From the NCBI GenBank assembly GCA_020354555.1, contig CP070648.1, positions 464,115 through 510,443 on the forward strand: a DNA stretch of 46,329 nucleotides, given 5' to 3'. This DNA comes from Armatimonadota bacterium (lineage in GTDB: Bacteria; Armatimonadota; Hebobacteria; GCA-020354555; CP070648). The translations under genes and the position numbers were made by a program. Under the pieces are notes generated by a model that searched no databases, was not told where the DNA came from, and saw only the letters and a program-made list of their open reading frames with translations. Below are positions 8,563-17,068 of this stretch, in pieces (the stretch's first letter is position 1; each line of letters begins with the position of its first letter).

Positions 8563-8589
8563 CTTTGTGTCTTTGTGCCTTGGTGGTTT
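8563..8589 (-). repeat. CACAAAG-type dispersed repeat, inverted copy 2
   Basis: The minus strand begins AAACCACCAAGGCACAAAGA. It ends 36 bp before carB and marks the right edge of the inserted segment. Apart from the two inverted copies I see nothing in 8345-8625. Confidence 0.75.
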
Positions 8590-8625
8590 CATGACCGACT
8601 CCTAGAAGCATTGGGGCGAAGCTAG

Positions 8626-11600
8626 ATGCCCAGGCAACCTGATCTGAAGAAAGTAATTGTGATCGGCTCCGGCCCGATCGTCATCGGCCAAGCGGCGGAG
8701 TTTGACTACGCCGGCACCCAGGCGTGCAAGGCTGCCAAGGAAGAAGGGCTGGAGGTGGTGCTGGTCAACAGCAACCCCGCCACCATCATGACCGATACGA
8801 ACATCGCCGACCGCGTCTATATCGAGCCTTTGACCGTCGAAGCGGTGACCGCGATCATCGACCGCGAGCGTCCGCACGGCCTGATACCGACGCTCGGCGG
8901 CCAAACTGGCCTCAATCTCGCCACCCAGCTCGCCAAGAAGGGCATCACCGACCGCTTCAACGTCCGCCTGCTGGGCACGCCGCTCGACGCGATCGAGCGC
9001 GCCGAAGACCGCGAGCATTTCAAGGCGACGATGGAGTCCATCTCGGAGCCGGTGCCGGAGAGCGCCATCATCACCTCGCTCGATGAAGCGCGCAGCTTCG
9101 CGGAGGAAATCGGCTTCCCCGTCATCGTGCGCCCCGCGTACACCTTGGGCGGCACGGGCGGCGGCATCGCTCACAACCAGCGGGAGCTCAAGGAGATCGC
9201 CAGCCGCGGCCTGCGCATGAGCATGATCGGGCAGCTGTTGTTGGAGCGCTGCGTCCTGGGCTGGAAGGAAATCGAGTTCGAGGTGATGCGCGATGGCGCC
9301 GACAACTGCATCACGGTGTGCAGCATGGAGAACCTCGACGCCATGGGCGTGCACACCGGCGACTCGATGGTCGTCGCGCCCGCGCTCACGCTGACCGATC
9401 CCGAATACCAGATGCTGCGCAGCGCGTCCATCAAGATCATCCGCGCGCTGGGCATCGAGGGCGGATGCAACGTCCAGTTCGCGCTCGACCCCAAGAGCTT
9501 CACCTACTACGTCATCGAGGTCAATCCGCGCGTCAGCCGTTCCAGCGCGCTCGCGTCCAAGGCGACCGGCTATCCCATCGCGCGCGTCGCCACCAAGATC
9601 GCCGTCGGCCTGCATCTCGACGAAATCCCCAACGCGATCACGCAGAAGACGACGGCTTGCTTCGAGCCCGCGATTGACTACGTCGTGGTCAAGGTGCCCC
9701 GCTGGCCGTTTGACAAGTTCGCCACCGGCGACCGTACCGTCGGCACGCAGATGAAAGCGACCGGCGAAGTCATGGCCATTGATCGCACGTTCGAAGCCGC
9801 ACTCAACAAAGCGCTGCGATCGCTCGAGATCGGCGTCTACGGGCCTCGCCTGCGCGGCGTCAACCTGTGGAGCGACACCCAGCTCGAAGACATCTTGCGC
9901 CACCCCACCGACGAGCGCATCTTCGCCGTCTTCGAGGCCTTCCGCCGCGGCATGTCGGTCCAGGACATCCACGAGCTATCGTTCATTGACCCCTGGTTCC
10001 TGCACCGCATGCGCAATATGATCGAGATGGAGGAGACCATCGCCGACGCGGGGCAGGAGGGGTTGACCGACGAGCTTCTTCAGAACGCCAAGCGGATGAA
10101 CTTCTCCGACCGCTACATCGCGGAGTTGATCGGCGGTTCGGAATCCGCCCTTGCTGAGCGCCGCCACTCGCTCGCTCTCGACCCGACCTACAAGATGGTT
10201 GACACCTGCGCGGCCGAGTTCGAGGCCGCCACGCCATACTACTACTCGACCTATGAGAAGGAAAACGAGGCATCCATCACGCATTCCCGCCGCGTCATCG
10301 TTATCGGCGCGGGGCCGATTCGCATCGGGCAGGGCATCGAGTTCGACTACTGCAGCGTGCACTCCGTGTGGGCGCTCGCGCAGGAAGGCTACCAGTCCAT
10401 CATCATCAACAGCAACCCGGAGACGGTCAGCACCGACTTCGATACCTCGGACAAGCTCTACTTCGAGCCGCTCGCCGAAGAAGACACGCTGAACATCATT
10501 GGCCAGGAGCAGCCGGATGCCGTGGTCGTCCAGTTCGGCGGGCAGACGGCGATCAACCTCGCCGACACGTTCCACCGCAACGGCGTCCCGATTCTCGGCA
10601 CGGCGTTCGAGGATATTGACGTCGCCGAGGACCGCGATCGCTTCGAGCATCTCCTGCGCCGGCTCGACATTTCCAAGCCACCGGGGCGTGCCGTGACGTC
10701 GGTCGAAGCGGCGCGGCGCGTGGCATCCGAAATCGGCTATCCCGTCCTGGTGCGGCCGTCCTATGTCCTCGGCGGGCGCGCGATGGAGATCGTGTTCTCG
10801 GATGAAGAGCTGCTGTCCTACATGAACATGGCGGCGGACGTGTCACCCCGGCACCCGATTCTCGTGGACAAGTACGTCCTGGGCAAAGAGGCCGAGGTGG
10901 ACGTCATCGCCGACGGCCGCGACGCGCTCATCCCCGGCATCATGGAGCACATCGAGCGCGCCGGCGTCCACTCCGGCGACAGCATGGCCGTCTGCCCGCC
11001 GGTCACGATCTCCGAGAAGGCGCAGCGCACCATCGTGGAATACTCCGTCCGCCTTGCCCGCGCGCTGCACGTCAAAGGGCTGATGAACATCCAGTTCGTG
11101 CTCGAGGGCGACCACGTGTACGTGCTCGAGGTCAACCCGCGCGCGAGCCGCACGGTGCCGTACCTCTCGAAGCTGACGGGTATCCCGATGGTCAACGTCG
11201 CGACCAAGGCGATGCTCGGCAAGTCGCTGACCGATCTCGGCTACACGCCCGGCCTCTATCCGCCGCCGCAGCACTACGGCGTCAAAGCGCCCGTGTTCTC
11301 GTTCGCCAAGCTTACGCGCGTGGACATCAACCTCGGCCCGGAGATGAAGTCCACCGGCGAGATCATGGGCATAGATCCGGAGTTTCCGAAGGCGCTGCAC
11401 AAGGCGATGGTGGCGTCTGGTGTCGCGGTGCCGGAGCGAGGGACGCTGGTGCTGACAGTGGCCGACCGGGACAAGCCCGAAGCGGCCGAACTCGCGCGTG
11501 GGTTCAATCGGCTGGGGTACACGATCCACGCTACGCGCGGCACGGCGAGTCATCTCTCGGCGCAGGGCATACCGGTCGTGCGCGTCGGGAAGATCAGCGA

Positions 11601-11871
11601 GGGCAGCCCGAACATCATTGACCTCATCATGAGCGGCGGTGTGGATCTGCTCATCAACACGATGTCGAAGGACAACCGCCCCGGCCGCGAGGGCATCCGC
11701 ATCCGCCGCTCCACAGTCGAGCACTCCATTCCCTGCCTGACCTCGCTCGACACCGCCCAGGCGCTGCTCACCGCGCTTTCCTCCCGCCGCGAAGGCGAGC
11801 GCTACGCCTACAAGACCATCGACGAGTACCTCTCAGACGGCAAGGGCGCACACGGCGCCGGCCCGGCCTGA
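8626..11871 (+). CDS. carB: Carbamoyl-phosphate synthase large subunit
   Basis: Synthetase subunit of 1081 residues, full length. The two homologous halves are visible from repeated starts [19 protein letters not shown] (10-28) and [19 protein letters not shown] (about 560), each followed by an ATP-grasp domain ([30 protein letters not shown]). The C-terminal MGS-like domain carries the allosteric site in E. coli. It makes carbamoyl phosphate from bicarbonate, 2 ATP and ammonia from CarA. The ATG at 8626 has only a weak Shine-Dalgarno (GGGGCG). Because of the insertion it is no longer tightly coupled to carA. Confidence 0.97.
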   Translation: MPRQPDLKKVIVIGSGPIVIGQAAEFDYAGTQACKAAKEEGLEVVLVNSNPATIMTDTNIADRVYIEPLTVEAVTAIIDRERPHGLIPTLGGQTGLNLATQLAKKGITDRFNVRLLGTPLDAIERAEDREHFKATMESISEPVPESAIITSLDEARSFAEEIGFPVIVRPAYTLGGTGGGIAHNQRELKEIASRGLRMSMIGQLLLERCVLGWKEIEFEVMRDGADNCITVCSMENLDAMGVHTGDSMVVAPALTLTDPEYQMLRSASIKIIRALGIEGGCNVQFALDPKSFTYYVIEVNPRVSRSSALASKATGYPIARVATKIAVGLHLDEIPNAITQKTTACFEPAIDYVVVKVPRWPFDKFATGDRTVGTQMKATGEVMAIDRTFEAALNKALRSLEIGVYGPRLRGVNLWSDTQLEDILRHPTDERIFAVFEAFRRGMSVQDIHELSFIDPWFLHRMRNMIEMEETIADAGQEGLTDELLQNAKRMNFSDRYIAELIGGSESALAERRHSLALDPTYKMVDTCAAEFEAATPYYYSTYEKENEASITHSRRVIVIGAGPIRIGQGIEFDYCSVHSVWALAQEGYQSIIINSNPETVSTDFDTSDKLYFEPLAEEDTLNIIGQEQPDAVVVQFGGQTAINLADTFHRNGVPILGTAFEDIDVAEDRDRFEHLLRRLDISKPPGRAVTSVEAARRVASEIGYPVLVRPSYVLGGRAMEIVFSDEELLSYMNMAADVSPRHPILVDKYVLGKEAEVDVIADGRDALIPGIMEHIERAGVHSGDSMAVCPPVTISEKAQRTIVEYSVRLARALHVKGLMNIQFVLEGDHVYVLEVNPRASRTVPYLSKLTGIPMVNVATKAMLGKSLTDLGYTPGLYPPPQHYGVKAPVFSFAKLTRVDINLGPEMKSTGEIMGIDPEFPKALHKAMVASGVAVPERGTLVLTVADRDKPEAAELARGFNRLGYTIHATRGTASHLSAQGIPVVRVGKISEGSPNIIDLIMSGGVDLLINTMSKDNRPGREGIRIRRSTVEHSIPCLTSLDTAQALLTALSSRREGERYAYKTIDEYLSDGKGAHGAGPA

Positions 11872-11875
11872 GCCT

Positions 11876-11928
11876 CTGCCGCCGCGACAGGTGTCACGGG
11901 ATTTCCGTGGTGTCGCGTGTTGCGGCAG
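11876..11928 (+). terminator. Long nested hairpin after carB
   Basis: Three nested stems start 5 nt after the carB stop: CTGCCGC (11876-11882) with GCGGCAG (11922-11928), CGCGACA (11883-11889) with TGTCGCG (11911-11917), and CACGG with CCGTG. There is no U-tract, so it may be a processing or stabilising structure or a factor-dependent end rather than a classic terminator. Confidence 0.5.
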
Positions 11929-11989
11929 GAAAGTCCCTCTGCAGGTTGTTGCACAATTCCAGTGCTCCGCGCTTCCCCGGCGCCGCGAC

Positions 11990-12044
11990 TGTCATTCAGA
12001 GCGTCGCGCTGAGCGTGAGCGAGGCGCAAAGCGAAGAATCTCGG
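11990..12044 (+). repeat. GTCATTC...GAAGAATCTC-type intergenic repeat
   Basis: Begins TGTCATTCAGAGCG, has internal GAGCG/GAGGCG iterations and ends GCGAAGAATCTCGG. I recall near-identical motifs as common intergenic repeats in unrelated bacterial and metagenomic genomes; that is recollection, not a search. Only one copy is in this window. Confidence 0.45.
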
Positions 12045-12112
12045 CATCGTCGAAGCAACTGCGCAACAGCCCCCTCCGCCCTCCCGCCCACCGGCCGCCG
12101 TGCCCCGGCTCG

Positions 12113-12178
12113 GCAATACCTGCAGCCGTGGAAGCCAACCATCCCACACGGCGACATCACGAAAAAGGCTGCTACCCT
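12113..12178 (+). repeat. Degenerate copy of the 13.4-kb element
   Basis: An ungapped alignment of 66 positions with 13457-13522 gives 46 matches (70%), including the shared CAGCCGT core and the AAAAGG near the right end. It lacks the terminal AACTGTCCCC. It lies upstream of the orphan membrane gene and the intact copy lies downstream, so that gene is framed by direct repeats. Confidence 0.6.
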
Positions 12179-12241
12179 CTTTGTCACGAAGCATCTATAC
12201 GTGGCGTGGCAGCGACCGCTGTCCGGGGGGACTAAATCGAC

Positions 12242-13366
12242 ATGGTTGGCACGAGGGCAACGTTCCGCTTCCGTCAGACCGTGGCTAGGGTCGTCCCGCT
12301 CGTTCTCGCCTGGGTTCCGTATCTCGCGGTTTTTGCGCTCAGCGGACTCGCGCCGTGGCCGTATTGGCTTCACCTCCTCGGCCTCAGCTTTCTATTGGCA
12401 CTGGCAGGAGGTGCGTTCACGGTAGCTGCGATACACAAACAGTTTCCCTATCCTGAATCCCTGCAGAGCTGGGCCGCCCTGATCAATGAAGCCGTAGCCT
12501 TCACATTGACACTCGGAACCCTTGCGACAGTGCTACTCTACGCTTTTGTTGCCATCCCTTTGGGGTTGATTCGAAGGATCCTGCATTACACCCGCGTCGC
12601 GCCCCGGCTGGATGCAGCACTGGGCCGTTACCCGGCAGCGCTCTCGTTGACCCGGGTTGTTGCCAGGATGATCGAAACAGACTGGGGCTCAGCGGCACTG
12701 GCGAGCCTGGCAATCAGCCGTCAGTCGGCAGCGCTTTCGCTGCATCGGGCTGTGGCCACTCGGAAGCGTGAACTCTCGGTATCCACCGCAAATGCTCTGT
12801 ACCGACTGCACTATCACCTCGCGGACGACGGAACCCTCTGGGTCATGTCCATGGATGCTCGGGGGCCAGCCCGCGAGACCGCGCAGGTGATAGCACAAAT
12901 CGTGGATCGCCCTCGGATCATTCACGCCCGTCTGGCTCTGTTCTATGCCTCGCGCCTCGGCCTTCGGCCACCGCGCTACCGATCGCCGCTGGCCATGCAC
13001 CTCTTGCTTGCCAGCACCGAGTTATCGGCAAGCCTCCGGGCCTCACGCTCGCCGGACGCAGGCCTAGTTCACCTGTCGAATGCGATCGGAGCACGGTGGG
13101 GGCCACCCGAAGGGCCAGTGCGGCGGCCCACGAGCGTTGAGCGCGACCGCCTGGAGTTCCTACGATTGCTGCGGCGATATCCGGACATCCAGCAGGATCT
13201 TCGTTACCAACTCCTGATGGGGATGCTCGAGTCGGGAACTCAGCTTGAGCGCCTGGCGCAGGCTCGGCAGCAGATCCACCCAGACCCGGAGGACGTGCAG
13301 ATGCTGCCGGAGGAACGCAAGGAGCGCGAATGGGCGGAGGCGCTAATGGCCGCCGCCGCTGCTTGA
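12242..13366 (+). CDS. Hypothetical membrane protein
   Basis: A 374-residue protein I do not recognise. The N-terminal third has about three hydrophobic segments (VVPLVLAWVPYLAVFALSGL; LLGLSFLLALAGGAFTVAA; AFTLTLGTLATVLLYAFVAI). The rest is soluble, Arg- and Ala-rich and helical, ending in an acidic stretch (PEDVQMLPEERKEREWAEAL). No catalytic motif is visible. The ATG at 12242 is preceded only by a distant GGGGG, so the start is uncertain. The gene is isolated, lies between two related repeats and is surrounded by other dispersed repeats, which points to an accessory segment. Its codon use and GC content do not stand out by eye. Confidence 0.6.
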   Translation: MVGTRATFRFRQTVARVVPLVLAWVPYLAVFALSGLAPWPYWLHLLGLSFLLALAGGAFTVAAIHKQFPYPESLQSWAALINEAVAFTLTLGTLATVLLYAFVAIPLGLIRRILHYTRVAPRLDAALGRYPAALSLTRVVARMIETDWGSAALASLAISRQSAALSLHRAVATRKRELSVSTANALYRLHYHLADDGTLWVMSMDARGPARETAQVIAQIVDRPRIIHARLALFYASRLGLRPPRYRSPLAMHLLLASTELSASLRASRSPDAGLVHLSNAIGARWGPPEGPVRRPTSVERDRLEFLRLLRRYPDIQQDLRYQLLMGMLESGTQLERLAQARQQIHPDPEDVQMLPEERKEREWAEALMAAAAA

Positions 13367-13369
13367 CCT

Positions 13370-13406
13370 TGTCTATCCGCGTCTATCTGCGTCAGTTCGT
13401 GGTTGT
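13370..13406 (+). repeat. GTCTATCYGC tandem-type repeat
   Basis: GTCTATCCGC, GTCTATCTGC and GTCAGTTCGT follow one another at 10-bp spacing right after the membrane-protein stop. The motif resembles intergenic repeats I have seen in environmental genomes, which is an impression only. Confidence 0.4.
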
Positions 13407-13411
13407 TCGGC

Positions 13412-13523
13412 GGGGACAGTTACCTTTTCTTTCCCGCCAGCCGCAACCCGGCCCAAGCGGTACCCACAGCCGTCGAGGCCAATCATCCGACATGGCGGCG
13501 TGACTGAAAAGGTAACTGTCCCC
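13412..13523 (+). mobile_element. 112-bp MITE- or REP-like element with 18-bp perfect inverted ends
   Basis: The left end GGGGACAGTTACCTTTTC (13412-13429) is the exact reverse complement of the right end at 13506-13523. The interior (about 76 bp) is partly self-complementary (CCGCCA near the left, TGGCGG near the right) and codes for nothing. Ends of this type are, as I recall, frequent around REP-associated tyrosine transposase genes; none is present here, so this would be non-autonomous. It sits 31 bp upstream of the ene-reductase start. Confidence 0.8.
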
Positions 13524-13554
13524 CAAAGTCTAACTACTCGCCGGGAGGCTCACA

Positions 13555-14553
13555 GTGCCACGACTATTCGATGCGATCCAGATACCGGGGACTGCTCTGC
13601 GCCTGCGAAACCGCGTCGTCATGCCGCCCATGAATATGGATGACGCCGGGCCGGGCGGGGTCGTCACGGACGAGGTCATCGAGCATTACGTCGCGCGTGC
13701 CCAGGGCGGCGTGGGGCTCATCATTGTCGCGGCAGCATACGTGCGCGACGACGGGAAGCTGTCCCGGAATCAACTCGGCATTTCCAGGGACGAACACGTC
13801 GAGCCGTTGTCGCGACTCGCGAAAGCAATCAAGGAGCGCGGCGCAGCGGCCGCGATTCAGATCCACCACGCCGGTGGTGTCGCAGACGCGGAGACCATCG
13901 GCGGGACGGCCGTCGCGCCGTCGGCCGAGGGCTTCCCGGATCGCGACGTGAAGGAGCTGAGCGTCCAGGAAATCCGCGAATTGGTCGAGGCGTTCGGCGC
14001 TGCCGCCGCACGCGCGAAGGCCGCCGGATTCGACGCGGTCGAGTTGCACGGCGCGCATGGCTACCTCGTCACGCAGTTCCTGTCCCCTGCCACCAACCGC
14101 CGCGACGACGACTACGGCGGCACGTCTGAGAAGCGCCTGCGTTTCGCGCTGGAGTGCGTGGATGCGATCCGCAAGGCGACGGGTCAGGACTATCCCATCA
14201 TCACGCGCATCAGCGCGAAAGAGGATGCTCCCGGCGGGCTGACGATTGAGGACGGCTGCCGCATCGCGAAGGCGCTGGATGATGCCGGCGCGTGCATCGT
14301 TCACGTGTCCGCCAGTCTTGCGAGCACGGGCGAGCGCGGGTGGGGTTACATGGTGCCGCTGGCGGAGGCTGTCAAACGGGCGGTGTCGGTGCCGGTCATC
14401 GCCGTCGGCAAGCTGCACGATCCGAAGCTCGCCAACAGCGTCATCGAGGAGGGCAAGGCCGACCTCGTCGCCATCGGTTCCCAACTGCTGGCGCAGCCCG
14501 ACTGGCCGCAGGCCGCCGCAGAGGCCCTGGGCCAGGAGATGAAGCCACTATGA
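13555..14553 (+). CDS. Old-yellow-enzyme family NADH:flavin oxidoreductase
   Basis: A single-domain FMN TIM-barrel protein of 332 residues. Family segments are IQIHHAGG, the signature VELHGAHGYLVTQFLSPATNRRDDDYGG, RISAKEDAPGG and the phosphate-binding end VIAVGKL/LVAIGSQLLAQPDW. The length stops at the barrel: there is no 4Fe-4S or NADPH-binding C-terminal half as in 2,4-dienoyl-CoA reductases. The start is GTG 13555 behind GGGAGG. It overlaps the next gene by 4 nt (ATGA), so the two enzymes are probably made together. The substrate is unknown; an activated alkene is expected from the family. Confidence 0.9.
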   Translation: MPRLFDAIQIPGTALRLRNRVVMPPMNMDDAGPGGVVTDEVIEHYVARAQGGVGLIIVAAAYVRDDGKLSRNQLGISRDEHVEPLSRLAKAIKERGAAAAIQIHHAGGVADAETIGGTAVAPSAEGFPDRDVKELSVQEIRELVEAFGAAAARAKAAGFDAVELHGAHGYLVTQFLSPATNRRDDDYGGTSEKRLRFALECVDAIRKATGQDYPIITRISAKEDAPGGLTIEDGCRIAKALDDAGACIVHVSASLASTGERGWGYMVPLAEAVKRAVSVPVIAVGKLHDPKLANSVIEEGKADLVAIGSQLLAQPDWPQAAAEALGQEMKPL

Positions 14554-15623
14554 TGCCGCAGCCCGATTTCGAGCGGTTCCGCACAGCCGTGCTCTGCCGC
14601 GAGCCGGACAGAGTGCCGCTCGCAGAGCTGAAGGTCGAGGACGCGGTGAAAGCCGCGTTTCTCGGGCGCAAGTTTGCCGACCCCTCCTCCGATCCCATTG
14701 CCTACCTGCGCGACGACATCGAGTTCAGCGCCGCCGCGGGATACGACTACGTCCGCGTCACCGCAATCCTGCCATACCCCGAAGTCAAGACCGCGCATAC
14801 CTACCGCTATGGCGGCTACGAAGGCGACACGCGCCGCGACTGGGTCAGCCTTGGCGGCGGCATCATTCGCACCTGGGAGGACTTCGAGAACTTCGCGTGG
14901 CCGAGCGCTGACGGTGCTGACATGCGGGCGCTCGAAGCGGCGGCGGAGCATCTGCCGGACGGCATGAAGGTGGTCACGGCCGTCAAAGGTGGCGGCATCT
15001 TCGAGCGCGCGTGGATGCTGATGGGCATGGAGCAATTCGCGATGTGCCTGGCCGATGACCCCGACCTGGCGAGGGCGGTGGTGGACCGCGCCGGGGCGCT
15101 CTACGTTGAAACCTGCGCGCGGGCGGTCGAACATGACGGCGTCGAGTGCGTCTGGTTTAGCGACGATCTGGCGCACTGCGGCGGCATGCTCGTCTCGCCG
15201 CAAGTGCTGCGCGACTGGGTGTTCCCGTGGTATCAGAAGCTCGCGGACCTCAGCCGTGCGCACGATCTCATCTTCATCTTCCACTCCGACGGCAAGCTGT
15301 GGGAGGTCATGGAGGATCTGCTCGACATCGGCTTCCACGCGTTGCATCCGATCGAACCGAAGGCAATGGACATCGTCGAGGTCAAGCGCCGCTATGAAGG
15401 GCGGCTGTGCGTCATCGGCAACATTGACCTGGGCTACACGCTGACCCGCGGCACGCCGGCCGAAGTGGAGGCGGAAGTTCGCGAGCGCATCCGCGCCCTC
15501 GCCCCCGGCGGCGGGTACTGCGTCAGCTCGAGCAACAGCATCACCGAGTACGTCCCGTTGGACAACTATCGGGCGATGCTCGACGCGACGCTGCGATACG
15601 GCGAGTATCCGATCAACGTCTGA
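14550..15623 (+). CDS. Uroporphyrinogen decarboxylase family protein, likely methyltransferase
   Basis: A 357-residue UroD-fold protein starting at ATG 14550 in the stop codon of the ene-reductase gene. It has the family C-terminal pattern HSDGKLWEVMEDLLDIGFHALHPIEP, GNIDLGYTLTRGTPAEVEAEV and CVSSSNSITEYVP. The heme gene hemE is less likely: no other heme gene is near and the sequence looks like the large clade of corrinoid or methylcobamide methyltransferase-like paralogues. A zinc-binding role for the conserved His and Cys residues is plausible but unproven. The pairing with an ene-reductase suggests demethylation or breakdown of a small organic compound. Confidence 0.85.
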   Translation: MMPQPDFERFRTAVLCREPDRVPLAELKVEDAVKAAFLGRKFADPSSDPIAYLRDDIEFSAAAGYDYVRVTAILPYPEVKTAHTYRYGGYEGDTRRDWVSLGGGIIRTWEDFENFAWPSADGADMRALEAAAEHLPDGMKVVTAVKGGGIFERAWMLMGMEQFAMCLADDPDLARAVVDRAGALYVETCARAVEHDGVECVWFSDDLAHCGGMLVSPQVLRDWVFPWYQKLADLSRAHDLIFIFHSDGKLWEVMEDLLDIGFHALHPIEPKAMDIVEVKRRYEGRLCVIGNIDLGYTLTRGTPAEVEAEVRERIRALAPGGGYCVSSSNSITEYVPLDNYRAMLDATLRYGEYPINV

Positions 15624-15762
15624 ACGCAGAGCGTTGAACTTGGCCCCGGATTGACGCCGATGTACGCGGATATGGATGGCCCGCTTCGCGCGACAGTTGA
15701 ACAGGATTCGCCGGCAGGGCCGTTCTGCCCGCTGGCGAAGATAACCGATGGCGGGGTGGGCG

Positions 15763-16851
15763 ATGATCGAGATCGGCATAGTCGGGCTGCCCAACGTCGG
15801 CAAGTCCACCATCTTCAACTCCCTCTGCGGCGCGCAGGCCAAGGTCTCCAATTACGCATTCTGCACCGTCGAGCCCAACCGCGCAGTCGTGCCCGTTCCC
15901 GACCCGCGTCTCGCGCGCGTGGCGGAGATCTTCGGGCAGGAGCGGGCCGTTCCCGTCACCGCCACCTTCGTTGACATCGCGGGGCTGGTGCGCGGGGCGA
16001 GCAAGGGCGAAGGGCTCGGCAACCAGTTCCTCGCGCACATCCGCGAGGTTGACGCGATACTCCACGTCGTACGATGTTTCGCTGATGCGGAGGTGTCACA
16101 CATCGAAGGCGACGTGAACCCCACGCGCGACGCGGAGATCGTTGATATCGAACTCGCCTTAGCGGATCTCGGCACGGTTCAGCGCAGACTCGAGAAGGCC
16201 AGAACGGACGCCAAGAGCGGCAATCCCGACGCGCGGGCGCAGGTCGCGTTCCTCGAACGCCTGTCGGAATCCCTCAATCAAGGAACGCCTGCGAGACTCG
16301 TCGAGGTGACCCACGCGGAGGCCCAGGTGCTGGGCGAGCTGCATTTGCTGACCGCAAAGCGGGAGTTGTATGTCGCGAACGTGGGAGAGGACGGCGATGA
16401 TTCCGGCGGGGCAGGGGAGGAGCTGCGAGAGTACGGGCAGCAGCGCGGCTCGCACGTGCTTGAACTGAGCGGCAAGATTCAGGCGGAGCTGGCAGAGCTG
16501 CCCGATGCGGAGCGAGATCAATTCGCGCGGGAGATGGATGTGCCTGCCGATGCACTGGAAAAGGTCGTCGCCGCGAGTTATAATGTACTTGAACTGGTCA
16601 CGTTCTTCACGGCAGTGGGGAAGGAAGCGCGGGCGTGGCCGGTGCGCAGAGGAACGACCGCGGCCGAAGCCGCGGGTCAGATTCATACGGATATGGAGAA
16701 AGGGTTCGTCCGCGCTGAGGTCATCGGATTCGATGTCCTGGATCGCCTCGGCTCGTGGGACGCGGCGCATCAGCAGGGCTTGCTGCGCGTGGAGGGCAGA
16801 GACTACGCGGTTGAGGAAGGCGACGTGATCCACGTGCGGTTCGCGACCTGA
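15763..16851 (+). CDS. ychF: YchF/OLA1-type ATPase
   Basis: An Obg-family P-loop protein that binds ATP rather than GTP and associates with ribosomes. The Walker A GLPNVGKST is at 8-16, switch region FVDIAGLVRGASKGEGLGNQFL follows, and the altered G4 motif is NVGE (ANVGEDG) instead of NKxD, the hallmark of YchF. A C-terminal TGS domain ends at VIHVRFAT. ATG 15763 is preferred because it gives the usual short N-terminus and has GGGGTGG upstream; ATG 15748 in frame is the alternative. It stands alone. Confidence 0.95.
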   Translation: MIEIGIVGLPNVGKSTIFNSLCGAQAKVSNYAFCTVEPNRAVVPVPDPRLARVAEIFGQERAVPVTATFVDIAGLVRGASKGEGLGNQFLAHIREVDAILHVVRCFADAEVSHIEGDVNPTRDAEIVDIELALADLGTVQRRLEKARTDAKSGNPDARAQVAFLERLSESLNQGTPARLVEVTHAEAQVLGELHLLTAKRELYVANVGEDGDDSGGAGEELREYGQQRGSHVLELSGKIQAELAELPDAERDQFAREMDVPADALEKVVAASYNVLELVTFFTAVGKEARAWPVRRGTTAAEAAGQIHTDMEKGFVRAEVIGFDVLDRLGSWDAAHQQGLLRVEGRDYAVEEGDVIHVRFAT

Positions 16852-17068
16852 GCGCGGCACCGTTCTTGCGGCGCTGGATTCCTGGAAGGGGGTGGGGGTG
16901 CTCTGCGGCAGCATCAGGAAAGCCGCCGGAGCCGACGGAAAGGCGGGTAAAACGGGTTCGTCAGGGGAATACTCAAACCGGGAGATCGGAAGGGGGACGC
17001 AGCAGCGATTGCTGCCTTGCGGCGCCGAGTCGGCACGGGCTGCTGACGAAGCGAGAAAGGAGGCGGCG

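Noticed and set aside
8602-9972. 456-codon frame on the minus strand inside carB
   Set aside because: It is exactly antisense to a highly conserved gene, rich in Ala, Asp, Arg and His as expected of a shadow frame in GC-rich DNA, and has no domain.
14292-14549. Longer start for the UroD-like protein
   Set aside because: It would overlap the ene-reductase by 260 bp in another frame, while ATG 14550 gives a normal N-terminus and an ATGA junction.
14550-15623. Annotation as hemE
   Set aside because: The fold is right but the sequence pattern and the lack of heme genes nearby favour the methyltransferase-like paralogues.
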